Notes: generated by a model not told the origin, from the sequence alone. A DNA stretch of 64,000 nucleotides from Rhabdornis inornatus (GCA_013397075.1 VWZS01002022.1:434001-498000); one strand, 5' to 3'; positions 1-35,270 are shown, counted from the first letter of the stretch. Numbers and translations: made by a program.

Positions 1-955
1 CTGGACCAGCTGCTGTTAGTCCAGCCCAGTAGGCTTGGGAGTATTCCTGTCATGGAGTTTTTTATGTACTTTTCTTTCTCACATTGCCTGTTGTGGTAAG
101 ATAGCTTTTAAGCTCTTATATTTGACTTCTGCTGAACGTTTTTTTTCCTGTTTAGTCTCTTGGCTCTAAGGAAAATGTTCTGAATGAAGAAAGCTGGCTG
201 GATGTGCTTGAGCAGTAACCTTTTGTTTGTTAAGTTTTCAGATAGCACATGACGTTAGACACTTGTTAAATCACTTTGAATTTTGAGAGAGGCCATGAGG
301 CTGAAACAAGAACTTTTTGCTTTGTCATGCTTTGCTTGTAAATTAGGGGGTAAAATGGTGCATGCAATACTGCATTCTTTAAAATGAGTGTTTGAACTTT
401 TCTGTACTTTAGATGCTGTCCTCCAAAGAATTGATTATTATGTTTTGCACTGCTTTTTAGAGAGGCTCAGGCTTAAATGGAACTTGATGGTAGGATTCAG
501 GTAGATTGGCAGAGCTGTTTGGGGTAGCTTGCATTATACATCATTATAGTTTTTCTTTGCAAGCATTAAATTGTATGCAGTATTTATTTTCTACAAAACA
601 ACAATCTGGATACAGAAATAAAACCAACTCAAATTAAATGTCAAGAATGTAAAAACTTAACATGGGATCAACAAGTCTTCTGGTGACCATTTCAGATGGA
701 ACCTGTTACATAATTCCATTCTTGAGCTTGTACATTTTCCTAAAGCACTTCAGAGTTGGGAGCATAAGTGTATTTGATTAAGTAGGATGGGACTTTTGCT
801 AATCAGTTCTTTGCCACTGCAAAGTGCTTTCATAGCCTGCAGCATCTGCCTTCCAAACTTTGCTTGCTGGTAGGTTGTTCTGCAGTTTGTTTAGCAACAG
901 CATTCTCGAATTCTAATGTATAAAAAATTGATGATTAACTTCTTACCTCCTTTAG
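1..955 (+). other. CIT: CIT intron (3' part), no exon seen
   Basis: The sequence is AT-rich with stops in every frame and nothing that continues citron coding sequence. It ends in a usable acceptor (CTTTAG, 950-955) before the first visible exon. The preceding exon is outside the window. Confidence 0.8.
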
Positions 956-24319
<23,364 letters not shown>

Positions 24320-25875
24320 GTCTCAGCTAGACAAAGTTACTCATCTTGACCTGCAGGAAGAAAAAGGAAATATACTGAGTATATGCACTCCATCTGTCTG
24401 CAGCCCAGTTCCCAAACAGCATTCCTGGGCCAAAGCTCGCTCCGCAGCGGGAGCCCTGGCGCTTTCGAAGACCGTTCGCAGCTCAGTTAATTTCTCTGCA
24501 CTTTCCTGCACTCCTGTTTTTGCACTTTGTACTACTGTTACTCTTTCAAGCAGTTCATGAACTTTTTGTATCCACTTTAGTCCCTAGTAGTTCATCCAGG
24601 AAATGGGACTCATGTCCTACCCCAGGTCATCACTGTGGTTAGCACCCCTTACCAGAGAGTTGGTCATAGTTCTGAGACATGCTGGAAGCCCCTGATGGCC
24701 TGGAAACAGAAGGGCCAAGGTGAGTGAGTCTTTCAGTAGGAGCTGTGGTTGGATGTTCTCCACAGAACACATGAAAATTTCTTCTGATTAGCCTGTTCAC
24801 CTGCCACTTCTGAAAGTTATTTTGTTCTCACCAAAATCGCTTTAGAGCAGCTCTGATGGGGAGGGAAGAACCCTGCTTTAACCAACCCCCCTGCCCGGCC
24901 CTGAGACAAAGTGCATTACCTATAAGCTACTGGGTTGTAAGACTTTATCCAGGTCTTCTGCATGACAGTTCACTGCATGCTGCTGCACCATCACTGGCTC
25001 TCTCCTTTTAGGTTGCTTTGCTGAGTAGTGTATTGTACCTCACTTGTAAATTAACTGAAACCTTTAGATTACACTGCAAAATAGCCGTTAATTACTCTGG
25101 AAATTTGGCACCGAAGAGTTAACAAGCCTTATTCTATGACAAGAATTACAGTCACACTTGTGTTCTCCTCTCAGCACTGGACATAGTCTCTTCAGCAGTG
25201 AGTGCTGCCAGCCTCAGCTCCCCAGGGGGAGCAGCCCGGGCTGGCTCCTCCCGTGAGCTGTAGCTTGTTGTGCAATCAGATGCGGTGTCTTGGCACAGGA
25301 CACCCACAGGGAGCAGCTTTGGCAGTTGCTGACACACCTTTGCTTCCCCGTGTCTGACCTCGAGCCTTTTATTGCTTCCTATTCTCTTTTGCTGTGAACA
25401 TGAAGCAGAGAGCAAATGATCTTCGAAGCAGGTTTTGACCATTCGCTCTGCAATAGCAACATTCTAAGTGAACAACCATGTTCTTTACAACTGGAAAGAG
25501 CAAAACTGCATCCAATCTTCCCTTGGAGCCACACTTAAACTTCTGCTAGTCCCTTGCAAGCCTGTGCTAACCTGTTCTAGAAACCCATCAAAATTCCAAT
25601 GCCTTGTCAGTGTCCTTTGGCGAGTTTCATGAATATTGTATTCTGTTCTCTTTGTCTGTTGGGTTATTTTCAGTCAGATGATTTGGCAGGAAATTTGCTG
25701 AAAGTTTTTGTCTCCTGGTCTGAATATTTTGAAAGGTCACTGAGATCAGTCTTTAAATCTTTGCATCTCATGGAAGATCTTCAAGACCTCAGAAATGGGC
25801 TTGTTGAGTCCTGAAAGTGTATATCTTGTGTCTTGTTCGTGAAATGCTTCCTGCTATAGAAATAGCTCAAAGGAC

Positions 25876-25883
25876 TGTACATA
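25876..25883 (+). promoter_or_regulatory. Pumilio-type element TGTACATA in CIT 3' UTR
   Basis: The octamer TGTACATA fits the Pumilio consensus UGUANAUA and lies in the AT-rich distal 3' UTR. Binding is not shown by sequence alone. Confidence 0.4.
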
Positions 25884-26226
25884 TTTACAAGAAACTTTAT
25901 ATTCGTAACAAAAGGGAATTGAATTGGTTTCTACTTTTTTATTGTAAACTGTGCGTTTTTCAACACTAGCTTTTTGTTTTACTGGTGGTTGTGGACAGCC
26001 ATCTTCAGACACTGGAGGGGCCTCGCCTCAGTCCTCCTCGCTCCCATGAAGAAATATTGTAACATTAAATTGCAATTGAAGCTTGTTAGCATAAATGAGG
26101 TTTTAGGTCTCTAAAAGTACAGGATTTTTCTTCATTACCTTTTTATTATTGACAAGGGAGGGAACCAGAGGGACAGTTCAAAGCTCCACCTGGAAAGTAT
26201 TGAACTTTGTTGTTGAACAATAACCA

Positions 26227-26232
26227 AATAAA
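26227..26232 (+). terminator. CIT: CIT poly(A) signal AATAAA
   Basis: Canonical hexamer about 1.9 kb after the stop codon, a 3' UTR length in line with mammalian citron. Cleavage would be expected about 15-25 bases further on. Confidence 0.6.
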
Positions 26233-26250
26233 ACAAATAACTATCTTGAC

Positions 26251-28689
26251 TGGCATGGTGAAATGACGGCTTCCTTCTCCCTGGAGTGCCCCTGCCCCTC
26301 CTGCCCCACACCTGGCTCTGGGGAATCCTAGGTGTCACAGCTGACCCAGGAGCAAAGCCTGGCAATATTTAGCATTTAATACTCATCATTCCCTGAACAG
26401 TAGCATAAGTGGCTTCACAAACCCCAAGCATGTTCACATGCACTCACCCAGGTGGATTTATCCAGGTACTTCACTAGAGCAGCAGTCAGCTGCAAGCACG
26501 GACAGCTCAACCCTGCCTCACCCGTGAGATGGGCAGAGGTGAAGCACCTGTGAGTATCTGGGACAACAGTCTTGCCCTGGTGACTGACCCCAGACATCTT
26601 GAGCTGGAAAAAAAGGCATCTTAATTAACAAGTGTGATCTAATGACAGGTTTGGGATTTATCCCAGCAGTATACTGGGAGCAAAGCGCAGGGAGGCAGTT
26701 CCTTATCCCACTGCTGTAACATGCTGGTGCTTTAAGGCCTAATAGCTGCAACTTTAAAAAAAGACCATTCACAAATCCAGTCAGATTGAGTACAACCTGC
26801 AGTTACTGTACAGCTCAACTTACACCTGCTGGGAAAACTTGCTAGATCAGACTTAAATGTAAATACATCTATTTTTAACTGAACTAGTTTTTACAAGGTC
26901 TGAAGTATTCTTTCACAGGGAGAGGTTTTTAATATTCACACTGCTGCCTACAGTAACTTAATTTGTCCTCCTACTGTTCAGTGTTTTTGGTTCTGTGCAC
27001 ATCCCCACCCCCTCAGCCCTGAGAAAGGGCTTGGTGGAGGCTGTGGGGGTGGGTTACCAATGGCTCCTCTTACGTTTTGGTCTACATGACATTCTCCATG
27101 AAAATGCTCTCCATCAACCCCGAGCTGCTTGATTTATCTATTGTGCCTACTATGATGTATATGATGAAATGCTGACTTGTTCAATGTTCCTTTATTTCTT
27201 TTACTGTGCACAAACAATACTTATTTAAAGCTCATTGTTGCAGTCCTATGATGCATGATCCGAATTGTAACAAAACTAAATTAATCCAGAAACTGGTGGA
27301 GTAAAAAAAAAATTATTTATTGAGCTTTTTGATTCCCAAGAACCCTGCACAAATCCATCTCAGCTTGACCCCCACATGCTGTGCTGAAATTCAGGGGGTC
27401 GGGGAGGGCAGGGACCTCTTGTTATTCTTGTACTAGTTTACTCCAGGGTCCCCAAAAGTGACTGTAACAAAGGTGTCTGCATCTACCTTTAAAAAATGTG
27501 CTCTCCTAGCAACAGCCAAGAATAAACATAACAGCACAGACTGTGAGCTGTGGGTGGGGAATGTAAGTGAGCTAATAAATCCAACTCTTGATCCAGCTTT
27601 TGCCTTTGGAGGGATTTGCTTCATCCCACTGCAGTAAGGGAACACAGAGTGATTAATTCATTCACCTGTTAAGAAGAAAACAACCTAGCAAAAAAAAAAA
27701 AAAAAAAACAAATAAACCACCCCAAAACCCACCCGAGTGAAAACCAAAACAACCAGCTTACCTCTTGTTCCTCTACCCTCCTGCTGGAGAGAAAGGGATT
27801 TGGGGGCTGAGGGTGGCAGTGGCCTACCTGAGGAAATTTGTGGCTCCTGGAACTTTGAGGCCACAGGTGCCAGGGAGCAGCTCACCTCCATCACCTGCTG
27901 CTGGAGGCTGGAGAGGCCTGGGGGCAGCTGGGCTTGGTCACCCGTGGGCAGGGAAGGGTGGAGCAGAGGGAGGGTCTCTCCTGCAGGTCCTCACACAGCC
28001 TGGGCCCCCCACCCTGGGCTCCCCCTGGCCCTCCCACTTTTTGGGGCTGCAAAGGATGATGGTGCAGTGGAAGCTGCAGTCCCTGTACTGAGCCCTCTGC
28101 CAGCTGAGGCAGGGCCAGGGGCTACAAACCAAAAATCAAAATTTAAAAAGCTCAAGGTTTCTATACAATAATTGTTCCTGTCCTGTGGTTCTACCACACC
28201 TGATGAAGAACAGGGAGTGCTCTGCAGGTACCAGCACTGACCACACATCCCACAGCCTTGGCATTCCCTGGAGCTACTGGACCTTGCAAAAGACAGACAC
28301 AAACTGTCCCCTCACAGCTGGACCTGCGTGACCCTGGACCCCAAGTCACTCTGGGGAGGACAGACCTGGAAAAAAATCTGCTTGAAGTGGCTGCTGGAAC
28401 AAAGAGAAGCTGACAGGAGGCTTAAGGCCCATCCCAAGCTTTCCAGCTCTCTTGCTGGAGCTTTTAAATAATTGGCCGCTCGTCTCCCCTCTAAACTTTA
28501 TGTCACAAATAAAGAGGAACACCTCAGTCTTCTTCGCTGACAGAGTGCAAGAGGAGAAAGTGTTTCAATCTGCATAGCTGAATGGAAAGCTTGTGCAACC
28601 AGGAAATCACATGTAATAAAATAACTCACTGAAGGCGAGGTTACCACAGATGGGAAGGGTAATAACAAAACAAATCACCCACTTCTCTT
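26251..28689. other. Spacer between the convergent CIT and PRKAB1 3' ends
   Basis: About 2.4 kb with no recognisable coding sequence on either strand. It contains a 19-base A run (27690-27708) and scattered AATAAA or TTTATT hexamers that could give longer 3' UTRs for either gene. The open frames near 27740-28300 fall in GC-rich non-coding DNA and resemble no protein I know. Confidence 0.6.
27690..27708 (+). repeat. Poly(A) run, 19 bases
   Basis: Nineteen consecutive A residues followed by CAAATAAACC. It may be a simple repeat or a retroposed tail, but no source gene is visible upstream. Confidence 0.8.
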
Positions 28690-30139
28690 GAAAATGTTTT
28701 ATTTGTTTCTAAAGAGGTTGAAAACAAGCAATTCTGTAGTTCAGAATACCAAATACTATCCATAGCACAGAATGAAGAAAGAGTTTTCAGAGAAAACCAT
28801 TGCACTAGACCCAGATCTACTCAGCTACTGAAGATATTGCAACAAGGCTGGTGAACAGACCCCAGGATGGCAAAGCACCCTCCCACTGTGGCTCACTCCA
28901 CTCCACGCTGGCTGCAGCAGCTCTGTCCCCACTCAGGCTCCTCACAGACTCATGCAAAGTGCTTTCCCCCACAGTGGGATGGGGCTGGTTTTCATTGGCA
29001 CAGTCACCAGGCACCAGGACAAGCCAGGGAAGGGCCCCTCCTCTGCTGGCTCCTCCTGGGCAGGCCTGGGGGCACACTGGCAACAGGTTTGCATTAATGT
29101 TGCATTTGTTTTGGGATAAAATAGGCTGTCAACACCAAGGACAGGCAGCCTGGCATTACTATCATCACTTAGAAAACAGAAACAGAATAAAAAGTTGCCC
29201 GGCTCCAGCCCTGGGCACAGAGGGCTGCTACATCCAGCAGCTGACACTGCTGACACTGAGGGGTAAGTTTGGCCACTGGACACAGGAGACTTACAGTCAC
29301 CTTCAGGCTGTTACTGAGGAACTCATCCCTAAACTGAATCCATCCATTTCCTTCCAGCCACCTCTCCCAGCATAAGGAAATCCTCATCAGTGACAGCAAG
29401 ATAAACCAGTTTCCAAAAGCAGATTACTGCAAGACACATTTACGATTTACAGAAAAATCTAGCCATTAAAAACAACTGTCCTTACCAGAAATTCCACAGG
29501 GGAAAAGATGTATTTCAGTTCTCCTGAAGAGAAAAAACTACAGAGCTATTCACAGTAGAAACAGTGCACCCCATCTACCGTAAACTAATAATGAGCTTGT
29601 AGTGATTATGTTGCTGATTTTGCCCAGAAAAGGCTGCTACAAAATGATCATCAATCTTCACACTTACTTCAGCCAGGCAAGTTCGGAACTTGCTACTGAA
29701 ATAATGTTTGATGAGCAAGGGAAGCAGTAATGAGCTTGCTTTTGCTGAGTGTTATGCTCAAATCAGATTCCCCAAGAATCCTGAACTTTCTAGACTTTGG
29801 GCTGGCAGACTCCCAGTCCGCCTCGCTGCTAAAGCTCTTTGATCTGTTGCTGCCTTCACATTATTCAGCCTAATTAAATTGGTGGTTTTTTAACTGAGTT
29901 GACAAGGGGCACTGACACCTTTGCCACCTGTCTAGTTGCTGTAAAGCTGCCATTTCCAAGAACTTCCAAGGTGGGGCTAACAAAATAAGGCAAATACAGG
30001 AAAACCTGGAAGTCTCAGGAAAAACATGAAATCAGAGTTCATTTGCTACAGCACAGAGCAGAAATACATTTGGTTAAGTGAAGCATTTTTTCTGAGAATG
30101 CACTGGCCCAGAACAATTGGTCACAAATGACTGTGATGC
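28690..30139 (-). other. PRKAB1: PRKAB1 3' UTR
   Basis: On the minus strand this follows the TGA stop of PRKAB1 and ends at a canonical AATAAA followed by a GT-rich stretch. It holds no other gene. Open frames on both strands near 28817-29399 are not protein-like. Confidence 0.65.
28698..28703 (-). terminator. PRKAB1: PRKAB1 poly(A) signal AATAAA (minus strand)
   Basis: TTTATT on the + strand. On the minus strand it is followed within 50 bases by GTGGGTGATTTGTTTTG, a good GU-rich downstream element. Confidence 0.6.
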
Positions 30140-30217
30140 TCATATTGGCTTGTACAGCAAAGTGGTCACATATTTCTTCTTGTAACGGTGTGTAGCACTG
30201 AGCACCATCACTCCATC
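30140..30217 (-). CDS. PRKAB1: PRKAB1 last coding exon (residues 249-273)
   Basis: The exon reads DGVMVLSATHRYKKKYVTTL and ends YKPI then TGA (30142-30140), the invariant C-terminus of AMPK beta subunits. The acceptor is CCCTGCAG, after an 83-bp intron. Confidence 0.97.
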   Translation of the reverse strand, partial: DGVMVLSATHRYKKKYVTTLLYKPI

Positions 30218-33200
30218 CTGCAGGGGAGGGAAAGCAATGAGTGTATGCCATGGTCAGACACCCAGGCTGCCTGTGGGCAGGACATGCCCTGGCCTCTCAC
30301 CTTGATGGAAAGTGCATACAGGTGGTTCAACATGACGTGGTTGGGCTCAGGGAGCAGAGCAGGGTCACACTGCAGAGAAGAGGGACAGTGTGACAGTAAC
30401 AGAAGTCACAGTTCACTCCCCACAGCTGAAGGATGACAAACAGCACCCGTGACAGCCATACCCCCAGTACATCACTGCTGCTCAGGCTGAGTCCATCACA
30501 AACACAGTCACCATTCCAGAACAACCCAGGTTCCCCTGGGTAAAACCCTCTGCATCCTCACCAGGACCATGCATCAGACTGTGATTATCCCTGGCATGTT
30601 TCTGGTGTCTTAACAGCTGACAAGATTAAGGTTTTGGGAGGAAAGTAGCAATCTAGTTTTCCATTTTAAAGACAGTCAACTAGAAAAATAGATCTACTTC
30701 AGATGAATCCATCTGGACATACATAATAAGGAACTTACCAACACAATAAAGTTTTTCCTAAGCTGTCCCCTGCCTCTATCCAGATTTTTCCCATCTGTTC
30801 CCACCCTCAAGGGCATTATTTAGCAAACCAAAGTGATGTACTCACAGAAATGCCTGTGTCCTTGTTCAGGATGACCTGCAACAGGTGTGGGGGGAGAATG
30901 GGTGGAGATTTAAAGCGCTCCTCTGCCTTACAGACATAGGGCTCCTGGTGGTACGGTCCTGGGGGTGAGCTGGACAGCTCTGCCAGAGAGATGGTAAATA
31001 CTTCACCCTAAATACTTTGTAAGAACAGCTGCTCTTTATAGGTACATGCAGCCTAAAGGAATCAATAGCACTTAAGTACAACAACTGCAGCAGCTGGTGA
31101 CGTGCCAGAGGATCAGTCACTGCCCAAGAAAGGATTTAAGGTGCCCAAAGTCTGACTTGGAACGAGCTGTGAGGTTCTGGGCACCAGAGTTCTGAGGGCA
31201 CACCTGCACTTCAGAACTTCTCTGTCACCTCTGCCCAACACTTCTCCTGCAAACACTCCACAGTGCAGGCTGCTCTACAAGGTTCCCTCCAAGGGATGTA
31301 CAAAAACATGGGATACACCTGTGAAAGACAACTGCTCCCCCCTGCAGACTGGGCTGTGGAAAGAGCCCTTCCAAGTCTAATCAGGGAAAGGAAACACTGC
31401 TACAGGCTGTGGGGGAAGGCATCTACTAGGATCTCTTCCTGGCCTGCCCCACAAATAACACTTTCTCCAAAAAGGCTTTGTCCAGGGCAAAGTTGCAGAG
31501 AGCAAACACACCCAAACACAGCTCCCACCTCAGGTTCAAAGGTCTCCTGAAGGAGGCTGTAAGGCACTGCTTCAGCCATGGACTCCATCCCTACAGAGCT
31601 CAGTAACCAACAGGGCAAGGCTGACCTCAGACACGACTCAAGCTAAATCCCACCTCTCTCCTGTTACATTTGAACATGAAACTTAAGGCAAAAATTGCAA
31701 TTTTGTATTATTCTTAGATAATTTATACTACACTGTGAGGATACTCCTGAGCCCCTGTTAGCACTGAGATGCACCTAATTTCTCCCTCCTAAAGTGCAAC
31801 TTCTGACCCCCTCAGCCACCTCCTCAGCAGAGGAAGACTGAACTAGGAGCAGTGTAGGCTGTAAATGTTGGTTTGATCCACCAATGACTGCCCTAAACCC
31901 AGCCATTGCACACAGCAGGAGCAAACAAACAGTTACTGAGCACCCAGGACTTCCTCCTCATCAGATCTGTCTTGCTTTGTCATAGGCTTCCTCCTCTGTG
32001 CATTCCACTTTCTTCCTTTGGGCATTTATGATTCCTGCACACATCCACAGGGCCTGACACAAGTGCAGATTAATCTCTGCTGGAGCTTTAGCTCAGATAA
32101 AAAGAGAAAATGAAATTTTTAACAGCTCTAAAAGGTGTGATACAAAGTTACCAGTAAGCTCATACCAGACATGTCTGAACATTTTTGGGAGTCCACCATC
32201 AAAGCATCAAACACTTCAAAGTCAGTTTTCTTCACCTGGATGATGTTGTTGACAGTACCCAGCTGGCTGGTTACTACTGGCTGGCAAGAGACAAGATAGA
32301 AAAATCAGAATAAAAACAGACTAATAGATTCTCAGAACTACACAGCCAGCATTACCAAGAATGAGGAACATTACTTTTGAAATATGACAGAACCAGATAT
32401 GAGAAGAGCTCAGTGAGTGTTAGGTTAAGAGGAAATGCAGGATTTTAAGGGCTGGGAGGGGAAAATGCCAGGTGAACCTCCCAAGCACACAGGGCTCCAG
32501 ACAAGGCAGGGGTCAGGTCTGGAGCTACCTGTGACACCAGCTCCGGACACTGAGTTCTTAAGCATGTGGGGAACTGCTGGGCAGGCTGGGGTTAAAGCTC
32601 ATTTTAAAATTAAAGCAGAGGAGGAAAAACAGGCCTGGTAGATTTTGGCCCAATTACTGGACTATGAAAAGATCTAGAGCAGCAATAGCAACATGCTGGC
32701 ACAGAGAGCCAGGAAGGCACAGTGAGCTCTGGGCTGCCAGCAGTGCACGGTGCTCTAAAAGGCAGTTTGGCACTGGACAAGAAAAGCTTGGCATCACTTA
32801 CAAACCAATAGCCAAGAGATCCTGTCCCTCATTGCATCTCCTGCCCTCTGAGCTCAGTCTGATGCTGCCACCCAGGCCAGCAGACATCAGAAATCTCTCT
32901 CTCACCAGCTTGAACAGCTCTTTTCTCCTCTTCAGATGCCTCAATCAATAAATAGTGACTCAAAGCAACCATTACCTCTGCAGGATCATGTGTCCACTGC
33001 CCATCCACAAGGAACTTGTACTGGTGCTCTCCTTCTGGCAGGTCCAGGATTGCCACAAAGTTATTGTGACTGGAATTTAAGACAAACAATCAGCCCTGCA
33101 ATATTCTGAAAAGTACCTTGGCTCTAAAGTGTGACACACACTGTGACACACAGCACAAGCCTCCTCAACATGCAAAACCTTAAAAAGGCAGAGAAGCTCT

Positions 33201-34724
33201 GATGCAATCCAAAGGTAAAGAATTAAATTATGATTAATGCTCATGATAATTTCCTCTGTGACAGTGAGTCCCCCCACACTCCTGACATCCCATAACTGGC
33301 AATGAGCTTTTGTAAAGTCACTCTCACATCTTCATGTTACTTGTTAGCACACGAGACCTCATTTATCTGCTGATGGAACAAGATCAGCTTTCTCATATTT
33401 CCTTGCCTTTCAGTATTTGCCATCATAAATTGCATTTCCCAAATGCCCATGAAATAAATGAACAATGAGCAGATAAAAGCAGCAACTCGATATTTCTGGG
33501 TTACTTTGGGTCTGAATAGCTGCTGCTTGGCAATTTCCATACCCCTTGGGCTGTGAACTCCCTGATTCTTCAGAAGGCTTTACCAGCATCTCAAAAAAGC
33601 TGAGAAACAGTTGATGCTGCTCCAACAGGCCACAGTCTCTGGACCCTCTGAGCTGGGCAAAAGCCACTGACATGGCAAGGATGTGCCATCAGGGACACTG
33701 TGCTGGAACCAGCTCCCCTTCTCACAGCCCAGCCCTACTCCAGGCACAGACTGCACAGCAGGGACTGCTTGGGGTTATCTCCCTGCTGTGCCCAGTGAAC
33801 TGACACACAGCTCAACTTCCACCCTGTGCCATCCAAGAATGGAATATTGTTATCAAGGGTTTGAGGAGTGAAGCAGGACAGTGGTAAATCAAGCACAATC
33901 CCATCTCTCAGCTGAACACCCTCCTCATGGCACTGAGCACTCCCAGTCCATGGGGAACAGCGCTGCAGCACTTCATTACCTCCTTGTCAGAGGAATTTTA
34001 CTCCAGTTGTTGAAGGACCCTGATAAATAAACCTCTTTCCCTCCTCCAGTCCAGCGGAAGACTGTTGGCCGAGCTTGAGTGGGGGTTTTGTCATTCACTT
34101 CCAGATCTTGCTGCCAAGCTAGAAATTCTTCTTTCTCCAAAGGAGCCTACAAGCACAATGTCTCAATCAAAAAAGGTTCTTTCCTGGCAGCCTCAGACAA
34201 CTTGTGTTGCACTGAAGGCTTTATTTGCCCTCGGGCACGATTCTCTAAGTCTACTACAAGCCGGTTTTGTCAGATGCAGAATACCAGCTGCATTTCTAGA
34301 TGCTGTTCACAAGTTCATTTTCAGAAACACTGCAAAAGTGTTCAAGCCTTCCAAATTTGAAGGAAGAGTGGAAGGCAAAATAATGGCCCTCCCTCCAGCC
34401 CCAATTACACCTGCTTAAACACCAATTCACTCTCTCCTTGGAATGGGAAGGAAGGGGGATGGCCAGCTTTGTGCAAACTCAGTGACAAAATCCCTGCAGG
34501 TTGCAAACAGCCCCAGAGCACTCCAAGCAAGCATTGCTGGGAGAACAAAGCAGCAATACCTTAATTTCCTCTGAATGGAACAAGTCTGCATCTTCAGGAC
34601 TGTCCATTAGGATTTTTGGTCTGTCCCCCTCTTTGGTACTGATGGCTCCTCCTGAGCTGTCCCCTCGGGAGGCTTTGTGCCCATGGCGCTCCAGCCCCGC
34701 TCGCTCGCTGCTCGTGTTCCCCAT
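30140..34724 (-). CDS. PRKAB1: PRKAB1, AMPK beta-1 subunit (7 coding exons, 273 residues)
   Basis: Minus-strand exons in coding order: 34724-34560, 34146-33980, 33069-32976, 32280-32166, 30979-30846, 30369-30301, 30217-30140 (TGA). Total 822 nt with every phase closed and GT-AG introns. The product follows human AMPK beta-1 (270 residues). Gly2 in MGNTSSER is the N-myristoylation site; the glycogen-binding CBM48 fold covers about 80-160; Ser111 corresponds to human Ser108, which helps form the allosteric drug and metabolite pocket; the C-terminal domain (about 190-273) binds the catalytic alpha and nucleotide-sensing gamma subunits. From the family, AMPK restores energy balance in cytosol and on lysosomes, and beta is its scaffold. 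Coding exons 2 and 3 occur a second time at 38043-38797, which I regard as an assembly duplicate. Confidence 0.97.
30301..30369 (-). CDS. PRKAB1: PRKAB1 exon (residues 226-248)
   Basis: The 69-nt phase-0 exon CDPALLPEPNHVMLNHLYAL to SIK has a CTCTGCAG acceptor and a GTGAGA donor. It belongs to the alpha/gamma-binding domain. Confidence 0.96.
30846..30979 (-). CDS. PRKAB1: PRKAB1 exon (residues 181-225)
   Basis: The 134-nt exon reads ELSSSPPGPYHQEPYVCKAE and then PPILPPHLLQVILNKDTG. This is the conserved start of the C-terminal domain. Confidence 0.96.
32166..32280 (-). CDS. PRKAB1: PRKAB1 exon (residues 143-181)
   Basis: The 115-nt exon PVVTSQLGTVNNIIQVKKTD to SQKCSDMS covers the end of the carbohydrate-binding module and the linker. 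Donor GTATGA, phase 1. Confidence 0.95.
32976..33069 (-). CDS. PRKAB1: PRKAB1 exon, glycogen-binding module (residues 111-142)
   Basis: The exon reads SHNNFVAILDLPEGEHQYKF, then LVDGQWTHDPAE. The Lys in QYKF and the Trp in GQW are the glycogen-contacting residues of the family. One residue reads Leu where human beta-1 has Phe. Confidence 0.96.
33980..34146 (-). CDS. PRKAB1: PRKAB1 exon, first half of glycogen-binding module (residues 56-111), copy 1
   Basis: The exon reads APLEKEEFLAWQQDLEVND, then RPTVFRWTGGGKEVYLSGSF and NNWSKIPLTRS. It ends with the split Ser codon (AG) that the exon at 33069 completes. An identical exon lies at 38043-38209. Confidence 0.96.
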
Positions 34725-34734
34725 TTTTATGGAT
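34560..34734 (-). CDS. PRKAB1: PRKAB1 first coding exon (residues 1-55), copy 1
   Basis: The ATG is at 34724-34722, ten bases after a TTTTAG acceptor, so this is the second exon of a gene whose first exon is non-coding, as in mammals. It reads MGNTSSERAGLERHGHKASR and ends DLFHSEEIK before GTATTG. Compared with human beta-1 the 25-35 linker differs (GGAISTKEG here) and the exon is two codons longer. Confidence 0.95.
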
Positions 34735-34995
34735 CTAAAAGAGCAGGGAAAGCCAGATTAGCATACCATGCACTCCCACAGCTGGAACACCAGCAGGCAG
34801 GAAAGAAAACTCATCAGTAGCCTTGGGCTGTGTTTTTGAGTTGAAGAGCCTCAGAAACTTGATTAACCCATTGTAAAGTGATACCATCCTCTGAACAAAG
34901 GCACTAAATGACAGCTTTTAGCTACTTATGACAATGTGCTACAGTTCCATAAACGCGCCTCTACCAGACTCAGCCACTCAAGAAGCTGACCAGGC

Positions 34996-34996
34996 N
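34996..34996. other. Single N, probable contig join
   Basis: The unknown base lies exactly where the duplicated block ends and where composition jumps from ordinary to strongly CpG-rich. Confidence 0.8.
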
Positions 34997-35270
34997 CCGC
35001 CGCGCTTCCGCTTCCGCCGGGCCGGCCCCGCGCCCGCCGGGGGGAACCGAGCCCGGCGCTGCCGTTCCGGGCTGCCCCGGGCTCCCTGCCGGTCCCCATG
35101 CCGGGCTCCCCCCGCGCCTCCTCAGCACCGCCCTGGTGCCGGGGCACGGCTCCGTGGCCGCCCCGGGAGCCGCCGTGCCCCGGGCAGCGCCTGGGGGCCG
35201 TGTTGGACGCGCGGGGCAATGGCGAACGGGCCTGAGCCCCGCGGTCAGAGCGCGCTGGAACCATCAGCTC
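34997..35270. promoter_or_regulatory. CpG island fragment, possible PRKAB1 promoter/exon 1
   Basis: About 270 bases very rich in G, C and CpG start abruptly after the N. No recognisable protein is encoded; the open frames on both strands are products of GC-rich sequence. PRKAB1 needs an upstream non-coding exon, and such promoters usually lie in CpG islands, so this may be its misplaced promoter (inference). Confidence 0.45.

Larger units (their letters stand above)
24320..26250 (+). other. CIT: CIT 3' UTR
   Basis: From the TAA stop to just past a canonical AATAAA, with no competing gene. It is AT-rich in its last 500 bases and includes an ATTAAA at 26064-26069 that could serve as an earlier poly(A) signal. 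The exact cleavage position is inferred from the signal. Confidence 0.7.
30218..33979 (-). other. PRKAB1: PRKAB1 introns, 3' half
   Basis: Introns are 30218-30300, 30370-30845, 30980-32165, 32281-32975 and 33070-33979. Nothing coding was recognised in the longer ones. The part of the last intron from 33154 on also belongs to the duplicated block. Confidence 0.75.
33154..34995. repeat. Duplicated 1842-bp block, copy 1
   Basis: Matches 37217-39058 base for base in length. I saw two differences: T33869 against A37932, and G33962 against A38025. It runs from CACAAGCCTCC to GACCAGGC and stops directly before the N at 34996. It contains PRKAB1 coding exons 2 and 3. Confidence 0.93.

Noticed and set aside
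34065..34418. 117-codon + strand frame, repeated at 38128-38481
   Set aside because: It is the antisense shadow of a PRKAB1 exon and its flanking introns; the repetition comes from the duplicated block.
34926..35264. GC-rich open frames on both strands around the N at 34996
   Set aside because: They cross the unknown base, and their Arg/Pro/Gly-rich composition is what any CpG island gives.
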